From assembly GCA_947650285.1 (NCBI GenBank), contig CANTFL010001467.1:248001-312000 (forward strand): 64,000 bases of DNA. Direction: 5' to 3'. Below the pieces are notes generated by a model. The model worked only from the letters and a program-made list of their open reading frames with translations, was not told the DNA's origin and did no database searches. A program made the position numbers and the translations under genes. The stretch is from Hyaloperonospora brassicae. Its lineage: Eukaryota; Oomycota; Peronosporomycetes; Peronosporales; Peronosporaceae. Below are positions 12,436 through 25,349 of this stretch, in pieces. Each line of letters opens with the position of its first letter. Position 1 is the stretch's first letter.

Positions 12436-14211
12436 ATGGAAGACTTCAAGGCGAAAAAAGGGACTACAGGAAAGGCAGCTGTCCAATCACCTAAAGATGT
12501 TGCACTCGCGCGAGTTAAATGCGCTGTCGCGTCGACGAGAGGTGAGACATATCGTTTATTACAGTGTAACAGTGCGAGCTCGGGCTGCGAATCGCATATT
12601 TATTGGCACGATACAAAAACAAACATGGCCCAGATGATTCGAATGTGACGGATAGAAATCTCGATCACCGGAATTGCGTCAGCATCGGGAAGCCTTCGAC
12701 AGATCAACTGGTCACCAGCTCTATAGTCCGTGGTCCATTGTCTGCATAACCGACCACGTACGCAAGAATTTTAGTAAACCAACTTATTCACCAATCCAAT
12801 GTTACTGTGTCCTATCGTGTGATGTATCGTGCCAAGGACACAATGAATAAAGAGCTGTTTTTTTAATTTTCAACGAAGGTTACTCTTTCACCAAGTCTAC
12901 CGTCGGAATTTTTGCGTCTGATCCCGGGAACACTTACGGAGATCCGGTGCGAAGATAAGGGGCATTTGAACCGGGCAATCGTTGTGCTAGACCCGAAAAG
13001 GCTTTCAAATGACCAAGAAGTTTTCGTTGTTGATGCAGCTCACATGGAACATCGCAGATACAACGGGGTTCTAATTGTATTGGCCAGTCGCGACGGAAAT
13101 GTTAGTAACAAAATTGCTGCAATTGCGCTCGTCCCTGTTGAAGACTACGATAATTACTCGTGGTTTTTTTCGTGTTCTATACCATGGTGTCACTGACTAC
13201 TAGTCCCATCTTCAATGGTCAAAATGCTGGTGTGGTATCTGCCGCCGAAAAGCTCAACATATTTAACATGTTCTGAATTTGTCACATTATAGGTACGGAA
13301 ACAGCCAAATTATCAGCAGTTTAGTTCTAAGTTGTCTTATATATCTGTACAGGTAATATGAGAAATGACAAGATGGTACGACTATTGGTCACCCAAGAGA
13401 TGTTCGTATGGGAAGCGAATGCTGCAACACGTCGACAAGATTTCGATATCGCGATGAACAAACTATACGCGATCAATTCAGCTGCTGCTATATATTTAAA
13501 TGCAGTTCCACTTCATAAGTGGAAATTTCACGCCCACTACGACGCAACTCCACTTTACGGAAGGCGAACGACCAACTTTGTGAATAGCAAGCAGGCAAAG
13601 AGTCTCCGCTTGAATCCACGTCTTATGATGCCGTACGAATTCTTCAAGGCTTACACGACTATTATGATGGATGATTGTCACATACGGTTTCAATTGGGCA
13701 TGCTATGGAGGAAATAGGGACGTACAGTGACGCCTGGGCCGAACAAAAGTTGCAGAAACAGGTTATGGATGATAAAGGATATGTTGTGACGTTCAGTTCT
13801 GATAACGTAGCATTCGTCGCTCGATTCAGCAATCAACCGGATCAACACCGTGTCGACACCAAGCAAGCATCATGCTCATGTGAAACATGGAAACAGCACA
13901 AAATGTATTGCCGCCATTTGATCGAGATCTTACGATCGCTAGATAAGCCTAAGATTGCGTACGAGCTGATGGGTAAGTGTTACAAAGTTTCGGCATATTA
14001 AGCAAGCGTCGGTACGCTTGAGGTTGCTGAGGACCACGTCTTTAAGCGTGAGTTAAGTATCCTACCCGCAGTTTATATTCGACAAGCCGGACGTCCGAAG
14101 AAAAGACGTATCAGGTCACAAGTTGAGTCAGGCGAGAACGCAAGGAAGCCTTACAAATGTAAGCAGTGTGGTACATCGAGAAACAACGAGGCTACATGCC
14201 GCTGTTATTGA
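12436..14211 (+). pseudogene. MULE transposase relic, unit 1
   Basis: Frames in order resemble a Mutator-like transposase. 12436-12648 is an N-terminal zinc-binding-like piece (RLLQCNSASSGCESHIYWH). 12912-13196 holds the start of the catalytic core, with VVDAAHMEHRRYNGVL (first acidic residue) and IAALVPVED-like sequence ending DYDNYSWFF. 13358-13717 holds the post-core region. The frame starting at 13675 includes a SWIM zinc finger, CSCETWKQHKMYCRHLIE (CxCx(n)CxH). After one in-frame TAA at 13999-14001 the same frame runs on to 14211 through a CCHC-like knuckle, CKQCGTSRNNEATCRC. Stops between the parts, and no recognisable second catalytic aspartate between 13196 and 13358, make it inactive. 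Confidence 0.85.
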
Positions 14212-14431
14212 AGTTAGACTACCAGGATGTATTGTGGTAAAGCGACTATGGAAATTCGCTATGGAGGAACTGATCGCATTCTCGTTATGTCCGAGACAGT
14301 TTACGGGCTACGGCCCAGTCCCACATGTGGTCAGATCGCGTCCATTGAACAGTCAGACTAAAATGGATATCAGATCGGGCAGGTTGGGACCTGCGATTTT
14401 GGATCAAGGTATGAGGCGGAAGGTAACGTTG

Positions 14432-14735
14432 GCGATCAGTCGATCAAGAAGAAAACCGCGATCAGCAAGGCAATCGCGATCAAGATGGCGATTGAGACCG
14501 TGATTAGTGATCAAGATCGTGATCAGTGATCAGGTATGCGATCGCAATCGTGATTAGTGATCAAGATCGTGATCAGTGATCAGGTATGCGATCGCAATCG
14601 TGATCATTGATCAGGTAGGTGATCGCGATCAAGTTGGTGTGGAGCACACCATGTGATCCGCGATCAGCAAGGTGATCGCGATCAGGAAGCGATCGAGATC
14701 GTGATCAGTGATCAGGTATTTGATCGCGATCAGAC
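14432..14735. repeat. GATC-rich cluster, unit 1
   Basis: About 28 GATC sites fall in roughly 300 bp, against about one expected by chance. Many are nested in self-complementary contexts such as GCGATCGC, TGATCA and CGATCGCGATC. A 50-bp block starting TGATTAGTGATCAAG is repeated directly (14501 and 14551). The cluster starts inside the tail of the MULE coding region's downstream frame and has no coding sense of its own. Confidence 0.9.
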
Positions 14736-16120
14736 AAGTATATCAGGTGTGGGCCACGCAAGTACATGATCGCTACCGTCTAGAGAGAGCAACATGTGGC
14801 AAACGATGTTCAAGACATCTGGATAGGGATAAGGTTGTTGGGTTCGATTGGTTAACATTGAACAGAGTTTAATTTGCTTCAAAGTGCACGTGTCGACTAC
14901 TCCTCCGGGTGGATCATTGGCCACCCGACGTCAAGGAAAGGTTTACATACTTTAATCGAGTAATATCCCTGGATTGTTTGGTCAGGGATCAAGATCTATC
15001 AAACAACACCCCAACTGCGACTGGACGCAGGAAACCATTTGTGGTTGATGACCCAAGATCGCGAGACGGCTCAAGTGGTGAGAAGGCTCGCAAATCAAGG
15101 TCTACATGTGGACAAGGCGATCTGTGATCAGGGTGACTCATATCGAGCACTCCACAAGCATACAAGTGATCGTGCGACGAATTCCACGTAATCAAACCAA
15201 CCCCGATCGTGGTGTGAAGATTTCCGCACCGTGATCGAACCTCGACCCCATCGCAAACATGGTCAACTTTTCCATTGACACGAGTCCACCTGAAATAGTG
15301 CAACCCGCCCCACCGACGGGTACACAAGGTGAGGTAGGCTTTCGAGAACACGGAATCAAAGTACCCCCTCCGTTGGTCGGTCGTCCGGGCGCCAGTGGAG
15401 AGTCGGGATCGACTCCTCAAAAGAGCGATCACCACTCCACCACACCTCCGTCCACACGAAGCCACATGCACGCTCTGCATACCTGACTTGTCGAAGAAAT
15501 TGTTTTCACTCCATAAATTAATAGCCGATACCGTCGTAGAGATCCTTTAAATCGAAAGGTTGCAACGCAATCTTCCGTTGTTGTGCGTCCGGCATGCCGA
15601 TTCTCGTATGCCCGGGGTGCACATACTCTCGGTTGGGGATACCCATGCCATGATGGTATCCCGCAGGTAAACCCGCCCCGTATGCCCCGAGGTCGGGTTC
15701 CTGACCCATGTTGACGTCAGAGTCCGCATATCTCGCAGGGGGTATCTCAACACCTGCCTGTTGTTGTCAACGAGCACCAAAGCAGGTAGCTGACAACCCA
15801 TTTAGAGATTCCTTGGGAGGGATACGCTCCAAGGTCCGTAGATTTATCCATGCCCCGACCCTTCTCTCGCGACTGACGACACTCGACTCAAGTGAGTCAT
15901 CCCAATCCTTGTCGCCTTGCTCTCTATGGGAGACCTCCATCCGCTTCATTCTGTCGGAGAGGTCCCCAAGCATAACCAGCATCGGGTTTATCGCCGCCAA
16001 TGTCTCTGCCCGCTTTTCCTCCAAGTGGTCGTCGCCGGCCTTGTATTGACCGTCGAAGACCTCGACAGGTGCAGCTTGGTTAGACGCAACATCGTCACGA
16101 TTAGTTAAGCTCATTACCTC

Positions 16121-16501
16121 TTAGACGTTGGCGCACTTATGAAGTAGAAGTAGGAAGTAAAAGCAAAATATATTAAGAGTTAACTACCTTTCGTTGTTAA
16201 TTCTACCATATGCAGTTGATGGTCATCACTGCAACTTGACCCAGTCAAGTTACACCTGGCACACATCCAGCGTGCCCATCACCATGTGTCATCCCTAGCT
16301 CCATATGAAGTCCGTATGTCTTCGTCTCACCTATCATCTCCGATTGAACTTCGACATAACGAATTTCTTCCCCAGTCTCATATGTCTAGTTGTCGCGTTT
16401 TGGTCCCACCTGACAACTTGTTAGCCAATCAGGTAAGGTTGTTCTAAACATGTAACAGGTCTTTCAGTCACATCTAAACTAACACAGCCTGTCAGAAACT
16501 A
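16121..16501 (-). repeat. Copia LTR in array unit 2
   Basis: Near-identical copy of 10813-11193, offset by about 5308 bases, with the truncated gag segment on its left. Confidence 0.85.
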
Positions 16502-17742
16502 TATCTTTTAGCATACACTTGTTGATTCGGGTATGCATTGATTAGACATGAAGACATGAGGGCTACCTACATCTGTTGCATGAGCAATGTGGGCTGACTA
16601 ACTCAACGTTATGTTCCTTACAGATATTCATACTTTGTCGCTTTTTCTATTAGTGGGCAGGTCCATCCAGCGGTCAGCTTGACTTGTGCGTTAGACATAC
16701 ATTTATACATTCCGACGAGTGGTGTCATTGTCAAACGACGGCTTCCATGTTTCTTCGTATTTGGGAAAGAAGATAAGTGTACACACCTAGAAAGTGTAGT
16801 AGCTTGTTGTAATGTAAAAGAGAGAGAGAGAAGAGGTGATTGATATAGAATAGTTACGAACAGTATAGGTATACTGTTTAACCAATAAAGTATATTATAT
16901 TAACATACGGAGGTTCAGGCACCTTATTGGAAAATAAGGCCCACTAGCTGCCCCGATTCAAATTATCGAATACAATGTGCTTTTCGATTCATTGACTTAC
17001 TAATCACGAAAAACGAAGAAAAAGGCTGTCTCAAGAAACGCTCTATTAGTCATTCACTATCGTATCTTTCGCATTGCGCAGAAGTCGTCGCGTGTACTGG
17101 TCCGGACTGACTTCTATGTCTGTGTCAATTATAACTCGCTGGGGTGACGTTTGTGGCATGTATTGCATATTTCGAAAGGAGGAAAACGTTGCGATTGCAT
17201 TAACCGCGATTATGAACGCACGTATAAAAATATTTCATTTTGATTTTAACCTCAAGATCTTTGCGACGCCACGCAGTAAGTGCATCACCAACTTTTCGTC
17301 ATCGATTGCCGCGTTGAATTCCGCTATAGCACGTACTGTCGATTAAAGTAAAATACAGGTTTTTTTGTAAGATGTGATACAAAAACGAAACTTTTGCAAG
17401 ATGTGATACAAGGTATTTTACAAAAGAAAATACATTTTAATAACAACGATCGGTAGCTATTTATGCAAAGATCTGAAGCTATTCATGCAACGAACTAATG
17501 CTGTTGATCTCGATCTGAAGCTATTTATCACGATCTAAGGCTATTTATGACAGCGTTTTGCATATCAGGCAATGCTATTATTTTAGGTTCAAACAGTCTG
17601 AAGCTTATTATCTCGATCTATGATATTTATCACGATCTGGAGTCAATTATGAAAAGTTGTCCCAAATCAAGCAAATTTCTCCTTATAGCACTCATGCTCC
17701 TAATTTAGTGTGCTTGTTCGTGCGCCAACGTAAAGATAATTA

Positions 17743-19518
17743 ATGGAAGACTTCAAGGCGAAAAAAGGGACTACAGGAAAGGCAGCTGTCCAATCACCTA
17801 AAGATGTTGCACTCGCGCGAGTTAAATGCGCTGTCGCGTCGACGAGAGGTGAGACATATCGTTTATTACAGTGTAACAGTGCGAGCTCGGGCTGCGAATC
17901 GCATATTTATTGGCACGATACAAAAACAAACATGGCCCAGATGATTCGAATGTGACGGATAGAAATCTCGATCACCGGAATTGCGTCAGCATCGGGAAGC
18001 CTTCGACAGATCAACTGGTCACCAGCTCTATAGTCCGTGGTCCATTGTCTGCATAACCGACCACGTACGCAAGAATTTTAGTAAACCAACTTATTCACCA
18101 ATCCAATGTTACTGTGTCCTATCGTGTGATGTATCGTGCCAAGGACACAATGAATAAAGAGCTGTTTTTTTAATTTTCAACGAAGGTTACTCTTTCACCA
18201 AGTCTACCGTCGGAATTTTTGCGTCTGATCCCGGGAACACTTACGGAGATCCGGTGCGAAGATAAGGGGCATTTGAACCGGGCAATCGTTGTGCTAGACC
18301 CGAAAAGGCTTTCAAATGACCAAGAAGTTTTCGTTGTTGATGCAGCTCACATGGAACATCGCAGATACAACGGGGTTCTAATTGTATTGGCCAGTCGCGA
18401 CGGAAATGTTAGTAACAAAATTGCTGCAATTGCGCTCGTCCCTGTTGAAGACTACGATAATTACTCGTGGTTTTTTTCGTGTTCTATACCATGGTGTCAC
18501 TGACTACTAGTCCCATCTTCAATGGTCAAAATGCTGGTGTGGTATCTGCCGCCGAAAAGCTCAACATATTTAACATGTTCTGAATTTGTCACATTATAGG
18601 TACGGAAACAGCCAAATTATCAGCAGTTTAGTTCTAAGTTGTCTTATATATCTGTACAGGTAATATGAGAAATGACAAGATGGTACGACTATTGGTCACC
18701 CAAGAGATGTTCGTATGGGAAGCGAATGCTGCAACACGTCGACAAGATTTCGATATCGCGATGAACAAACTATACGCGATCAATTCAGCTGCTGCTATAT
18801 ATTTAAATGCAGTTCCACTTCATAAGTGGAAATTTCACGCCCACTACGACGCAACTCCACTTTACGGAAGGCGAACGACCAACTTTGTGAATAGCAAGCA
18901 GGCAAAGAGTCTCCGCTTGAATCCACGTCTTATGATGCCGTACGAATTCTTCAAGGCTTACACGACTATTATGATGGATGATTGTCACATACGGTTTCAA
19001 TTGGGCATGCTATGGAGGAAATAGGGACGTACAGTGACGCCTGGGCCGAACAAAAGTTGCAGAAACAGGTTATGGATGATAAAGGATATGTTGTGACGTT
19101 CAGTTCTGATAACGTAGCATTCGTCGCTCGATTCAGCAATCAACCGGATCAACACCGTGTCGACACCAAGCAAGCATCATGCTCATGTGAAACATGGAAA
19201 CAGCACAAAATGTATTGCCGCCATTTGATCGAGATCTTACGATCGCTAGATAAGCCTAAGATTGCGTACGAGCTGATGGGTAAGTGTTACAAAGTTTCGG
19301 CATATTAAGCAAGCGTCGGTACGCTTGAGGTTGCTGAGGACCACGTCTTTAAGCGTGAGTTAAGTATCCTACCCGCAGTTTATATTCGACAAGCCGGACG
19401 TCCGAAGAAAAGACGTATCAGGTCACAAGTTGAGTCAGGCGAGAACGCAAGGAAGCCTTACAAATGTAAGCAGTGTGGTACATCGAGAAACAACGAGGCT
19501 ACATGCCGCTGTTATTGA
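17743..19518 (+). pseudogene. MULE transposase relic, unit 2
   Basis: Copy of the unit 1 relic with the same stops, the same missing core segment, the same SWIM finger (frame starting at 18982) and the same in-frame TAA before the C-terminal knuckle. The lesions are shared, so the transposase was already broken before the unit was amplified. Confidence 0.85.
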
Positions 19519-19738
19519 AGTTAGACTACCAGGATGTATTGTGGTAAAGCGACTATGGAAATTCGCTATGGAGGAACTGATCGCATTCTCGTTATGTCCG
19601 AGACAGTTTACGGGCTACGGCCCAGTCCCACATGTGGTCAGATCGCGTCCATTGAACAGTCAGACTAAAATGGATATCAGATCGGGCAGGTTGGGACCTG
19701 CGATTTTGGATCAAGGTATGAGGCGGAAGGTAACGTTG

Positions 19739-20042
19739 GCGATCAGTCGATCAAGAAGAAAACCGCGATCAGCAAGGCAATCGCGATCAAGATGGCGATT
19801 GAGACCGTGATTAGTGATCAAGATCGTGATCAGTGATCAGGTATGCGATCGCAATCGTGATTAGTGATCAAGATCGTGATCAGTGATCAGGTATGCGATC
19901 GCAATCGTGATCATTGATCAGGTAGGTGATCGCGATCAAGTTGGTGTGGAGCACACCATGTGATCCGCGATCAGCAAGGTGATCGCGATCAGGAAGCGAT
20001 CGAGATCGTGATCAGTGATCAGGTATTTGATCGCGATCAGAC
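19739..20042. repeat. GATC-rich cluster, unit 2
   Basis: Copy of the unit 1 cluster with the same internal 50-bp duplication. Confidence 0.9.
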
Positions 20043-21427
20043 AAGTATATCAGGTGTGGGCCACGCAAGTACATGATCGCTACCGTCTAGAGAGAGCAAC
20101 ATGTGGCAAACGATGTTCAAGACATCTGGATAGGGATAAGGTTGTTGGGTTCGATTGGTTAACATTGAACAGAGTTTAATTTGCTTCAAAGTGCACGTGT
20201 CGACTACTCCTCCGGGTGGATCATTGGCCACCCGACGTCAAGGAAAGGTTTACATACTTTAATCGAGTAATATCCCTGGATTGTTTGGTCAGGGATCAAG
20301 ATCTATCAAACAACACCCCAACTGCGACTGGACGCAGGAAACCATTTGTGGTTGATGACCCAAGATCGCGAGACGGCTCAAGTGGTGAGAAGGCTCGCAA
20401 ATCAAGGTCTACATGTGGACAAGGCGATCTGTGATCAGGGTGACTCATATCGAGCACTCCACAAGCATACAAGTGATCGTGCGACGAATTCCACGTAATC
20501 AAACCAACCCCGATCGTGGTGTGAAGATTTCCGCACCGTGATCGAACCTCGACCCCATCGCAAACATGGTCAACTTTTCCATTGACACGAGTCCACCTGA
20601 AATAGTGCAACCCGCCCCACCGACGGGTACACAAGGTGAGGTAGGCTTTCGAGAACACGGAATCAAAGTACCCCCTCCGTTGGTCGGTCGTCCGGGCGCC
20701 AGTGGAGAGTCGGGATCGACTCCTCAAAAGAGCGATCACCACTCCACCACACCTCCGTCCACACGAAGCCACATGCACGCTCTGCATACCTGACTTGTCG
20801 AAGAAATTGTTTTCACTCCATAAATTAATAGCCGATACCGTCGTAGAGATCCTTTAAATCGAAAGGTTGCAACGCAATCTTCCGTTGTTGTGCGTCCGGC
20901 ATGCCGATTCTCGTATGCCCGGGGTGCACATACTCTCGGTTGGGGATACCCATGCCATGATGGTATCCCGCAGGTAAACCCGCCCCGTATGCCCCGAGGT
21001 CGGGTTCCTGACCCATGTTGACGTCCGAGCCCGCATATCTCGCAGGGGGTATCTCAACACCTGCCTGTTGTTGTCAACGAGCACCAAAGCAGGTAGCTGA
21101 CAACCCATTTAGAGATTCCTTGGGAGGGATACGCTCCAAGGTCCGTAGATTTATCCATGCCCCGACCCTTCTCTCGCGACTGAAGACACTCGACTCAAGT
21201 GAGTCATCCCAATCCTTGTCGCCTTGCTCTCTATGGGAGACCTCCATCCGCTTCATTCTGTCGGAGAGGTCCCCAAGCATAACCAGCATCGGGTTTATCG
21301 CCGCCAATGTCTCTGCCCGCTTTTCCTCCAAGTGGTCGTCGCCGGCCTTGTATTGACCGTCGAAGACCGCGACAGGTGCAGCTTGGTTAGACGCAACATC
21401 GTCACGATTAGTTAAGCTCATTACCTC

Positions 21428-21808
21428 TTAGACGTTGGCGCACTTATGAAGTAGAAGTAGGAAGTAAAAGCAAAATATATTAAGAGTTAACTACCTTTCG
21501 TTGTTAATCCTACCATATGCAGTTGATGGTCATCACTGCAACTTGACCCAGTCAAGTTACACCTGGCACACATCCAGCGTGCCCATCACCATGTGTCATC
21601 CCTAGCTCCATATGAAGTCCGTATGTCTTCGTCTCACCTATCATCTCCGATTGAACTTCGACATAACGAATTTCTTCCCCAGTCTCATATGTCTAGTTTT
21701 CGCGTTTTGGTCCCACCTGACAACTTGTTAGCCAATCAGGTAAGGTTGTTCTAAACATGTAACAGGTCTTTCAGTCACATCTAAACTAACACAGCCTGTC
21801 AGAAACTA
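21428..21808 (-). repeat. Copia LTR in array unit 3
   Basis: Near-identical copy of the unit 1 LTR, with the gag segment on its left and the unit spacer on its right. One visible change is GTTTTCGCG for GTTGTCGCG near 21697. Confidence 0.85.
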
Positions 21809-23049
21809 TATCTTTTAGCATACACTTGTTGATTCGGGTATGCATTGATTAGACATGAAGACATGAGGGCTACCTACATCTGTTGCATGAGCAATGTGGG
21901 CTGACTAACTCAACGTTATGTTCCTTACAGATATTCATACTTTGTCGCTTTTTCTATTAGTGGGCAGGTCCATCCAGCGGTCAGCTTGACTTGTGCGTTA
22001 GACATACATTTATACATTCCGACGAGTGGTGTCATTGTCAAACGACGGCTTCCATGTTTCTTCGTATTTGGGAAAGAAGATAAGTGTACACACCTAGAAA
22101 GTGTAGTAGCTTGTTGTAATGTAAAAGAGAGAGAGAGAAGAGGTGATTGATATAGAATAGTTACGAACAGTATAGGTATACTGTTTAACCAATAAAGTAT
22201 ATTATATTAACATACGGAGGTTCAGGCACCTTATTGGAAAATAAGGCCCACTAGCTGCCCCGATTCAAATTATCGAATACAATGTGCTTTTCGATTCATT
22301 GACTTACTAATCACGAAAAACGAAGAAAAAGGCTGTCTCACGAAACGCTCTATTAGTCATTCACTATCGTATCTTTCGCATTGCGCAGAAGTCGTCGCGT
22401 GTACTGGTCCGGACTGACTTCTATGTCTGTGTCAATTATAACTCGCTGGGGTGACGTTTGTGGCATGTATTGCATATTTCGAAAGGAGGAAAACGTTGCG
22501 ATTGCATTAACCGCGATTATGAACGCACGTATAAAAATATTTCATTTTGATTTTAACCTCAAGATCTTTGCGACGCCACGCAGTAAGTGCATCACCAACT
22601 TTTCGTCATCGATTGCCGCGTTGAATTCCGCTATAGCACGTACTGTCGATTAAAGTAAAATACAGGTTTTTTTGTAAGATGTGATACAAAAACGAAACTT
22701 TTGCAAGATGTGATACAAGGTATTTTACAAAAGAAAATACATTTTAATAACAACGATCGGTAGCTATTTATGCAAAGATCTGAAGCTATTCATGCAACGA
22801 ACTAATGCTGTTGATCTCGATCTGAAGCTATTTATCACGATCTAAGGCTATTTATGACAGCGTTTTGCATATCAGGCAATGCTATTATTTTAGGTTCAAA
22901 CAGTCTGAAGCTTATTATCTCGATCTATGATATTTATCACGATCTGGAGTCAATTATGAAAAGTTGTCCCAAATCAAGCAAATTTCTCCTTATAGCACTC
23001 ATGCTCCTAATTTAGTGTGCTTGTTCGTGCGCCAACGTAAAGATAATTA

Positions 23050-24825
23050 ATGGAAGACTTCAAGGCGAAAAAAGGGACTACAGGAAAGGCAGCTGTCCAA
23101 TCACCTAAAGATGTTGCACTCGCGCGAGTTAAATGCGCTGTCGCGTCGACGAGAGGTGAGACATATCGTTTATTACAGTGTAACAGTGCGAGCTCGGGCT
23201 GCGAATCGCATATTTATTGGCACGATACAAAAACAAACATGGCCCAGATGATTCGAATGTGACGGATAGAAATCTCGATCACCGGAATTGCGTCAGCATC
23301 GGGAAGCCTTCGACAGATCAACTGGTCACCAGCTCTATAGTCCGTGGTCCATTGTCTGCATAACCGACCACGTACGCAAGAATTTTAGTAAACCAACTTA
23401 TTCACCAATCCAATGTTACTGTGTCCTATCGTGTGATGTATCGTGCCAAGGACACAATGAATAAAGAGCTGTTTTTTTAATTTTCAACGAAGGTTACTCT
23501 TTCACCAAGTCTACCGTCGGAATTTTTGCGTCTGATCCCGGGAACACTTACGGAGATCCGGTGCGAAGATAAGGGGCATTTGAACCGGGCAATCGTTGTG
23601 CTAGACCCGAAAAGGCTTTCAAATGACCAAGAAGTTTTCGTTGTTGATGCAGCTCACATGGAACATCGCAGATACAACGGGGTTCTAATTGTATTGGCCA
23701 GTCGCGACGGAAATGTTAGTAACAAAATTGCTGCAATTGCGCTCGTCCCTGTTGAAGACTACGATAATTACTCGTGGTTTTTTTCGTGTTCTATACCATG
23801 GTGTCACTGACTACTAGTCCCATCTTCAATGGTCAAAATGCTGGTGTGGTATCTGCCGCCGAAAAGCTCAACATATTTAACATGTTCTGAATTTGTCACA
23901 TTATAGGTACGGAAACAGCCAAATTATCAGCAGTTTAGTTCTAAGTTGTCTTATATATCTGTACAGGTAATATGAGAAATGACAAGATGGTACGACTATT
24001 GGTCACCCAAGAGATGTTCGTATGGGAAGCGAATGCTGCAACACGTCGACAAGATTTCGATATCGCGATGAACAAACTATACGCGATCAATTCAGCTGCT
24101 GCTATATATTTAAATGCAGTTCCACTTCATAAGTGGAAATTTCACGCCCACTACGACGCAACTCCACTTTACGGAAGGCGAACGACCAACTTTGTGAATA
24201 GCAAGCAGGCAAAGAGTCTCCGCTTGAATCCACGTCTTATGATGCCGTACGAATTCTTCAAGGCTTACACGACTATTATGATGGATGATTGTCACATACG
24301 GTTTCAATTGGGCATTCTATGGAGGAAATAGGGACGTACAGTGACGCCTGGGCCGAACAAAAGTTGCAGAAACAGGTTATGGATGATAAAGGATATGTTG
24401 TGACGTTCAGTTCTGATAACGTAGCATTCGTCGCTCGATTCAGCAATCAACCGGATCAACACCGTGTCGACACCAAGCAAGCATCATGCTCATGTGAAAC
24501 ATGGAAACAGCACAAAATGTATTGCCGCCATTTGATCGAGATCTTACGATCGCTAGATAAGCCTAAGATTGCGTACGAGCTGATGGGTAAGTGTTACAAA
24601 GTTTCGGCATATTAAGCAAGCGTCGGTACGCTTGAGGTTGCTGAGGACCACGTCTTTAAGCGTGGGTTAAGTATCCTACCCGCAGTTTATATTCGACAAG
24701 CCGGACGTCCGAAGAAAAGACGTATCAGGTCACAAGTTGAGTCAGGCGAGAACGCAAGGAAGCCTTACAAATGTAAGCAGTGTGGTACATCGAGAAACAA
24801 CGAGGCTACATGCCGCTGTTATTGA
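23050..24825 (+). pseudogene. MULE transposase relic, unit 3
   Basis: Copy of the unit 1 relic with the same lesions. One base near 24314 differs and changes residues in two overlapping frames (methionine to isoleucine in one, alanine to serine in the other). Confidence 0.85.
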
Positions 24826-25045
24826 AGTTAGACTACCAGGATGTATTGTGGTAAAGCGACTATGGAAATTCGCTATGGAGGAACTGATCGCATTCTCGTT
24901 ATGTCCGAGACAGTTTACGGGCTACGGCCCAGTCCCACATGTGGTCAGATCGCGTCCATTGAACAGTCAGACTAAAATGGATATCAGATCGGGCAGGTTG
25001 GGACCTGCGATTTTGGGTCAAGGTATGAGGCGGAAGGTAACGTTG

Positions 25046-25349
25046 GCGATCAGTCGATCAAGAAGAAAACCGCGATCAGCAAGGCAATCGCGATCAAGAT
25101 GGCGATTGAGACCGTGATTAGTGATCAAGATCGTGATCAGTGATCAGGTATGCGATCGCAATCGTGATTAGTGATCAAGATCGTGATCAGTGATCAGGTA
25201 TGCGATCGCAATCGTGATCATTGATCAGGTAGGTGATCGCGATCAAGTTGGTGTGGAGCACACCATGTGATCCGCGATCAGCAAGGTGATCGCGATCAGG
25301 AAGCGATCGAGATCGTGATCAGTGATCAGGTATTTGATCGCGATCAGAC
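25046..25349. repeat. GATC-rich cluster, unit 3
   Basis: Copy of the unit 1 cluster with the same internal 50-bp duplication. Confidence 0.9.

Larger units (their letters stand above)
10136..15444. repeat. Array unit 1
   Basis: First unit, continuous on its left with the rest of the degenerate copia element. Its leftmost 300 bp differ most from the other units: the end of the gag piece reads GLYAGVGY here and DLYDGIGY in units 2 to 5, and a one-base indel lies near 10180. The spacer at 11194-12050 contains a short AG run near 11510 and no recognisable gene. The tail at 14741-15444 likewise has only short frames without recognisable domains. Confidence 0.9.
15445..20751. repeat. Array unit 2
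   Basis: Second unit, 5307 bp. Its left boundary joins the GATC-cluster tail of unit 1 to copia gag sequence, the novel junction created by the amplification. It shares with unit 3 a one-base deletion (CTGGAGTC near 17637, CTGTGAGTC in units 1 and 4). With unit 1 it shares CTCAAGAAACG near 17035, where units 3 and 4 have CTCACGAAACG. Confidence 0.9.

Noticed and set aside
14432..14735. CRISPR-like array
   Set aside because: The repeats are overlapping GATC palindromes with a 50-bp duplication, not equal repeats with unique spacers, and the context is eukaryotic.
14830..14860. tRNA B-box-like GGTTCGATTGG
   Set aside because: The box is imperfect, and no cloverleaf or A box could be found around it.
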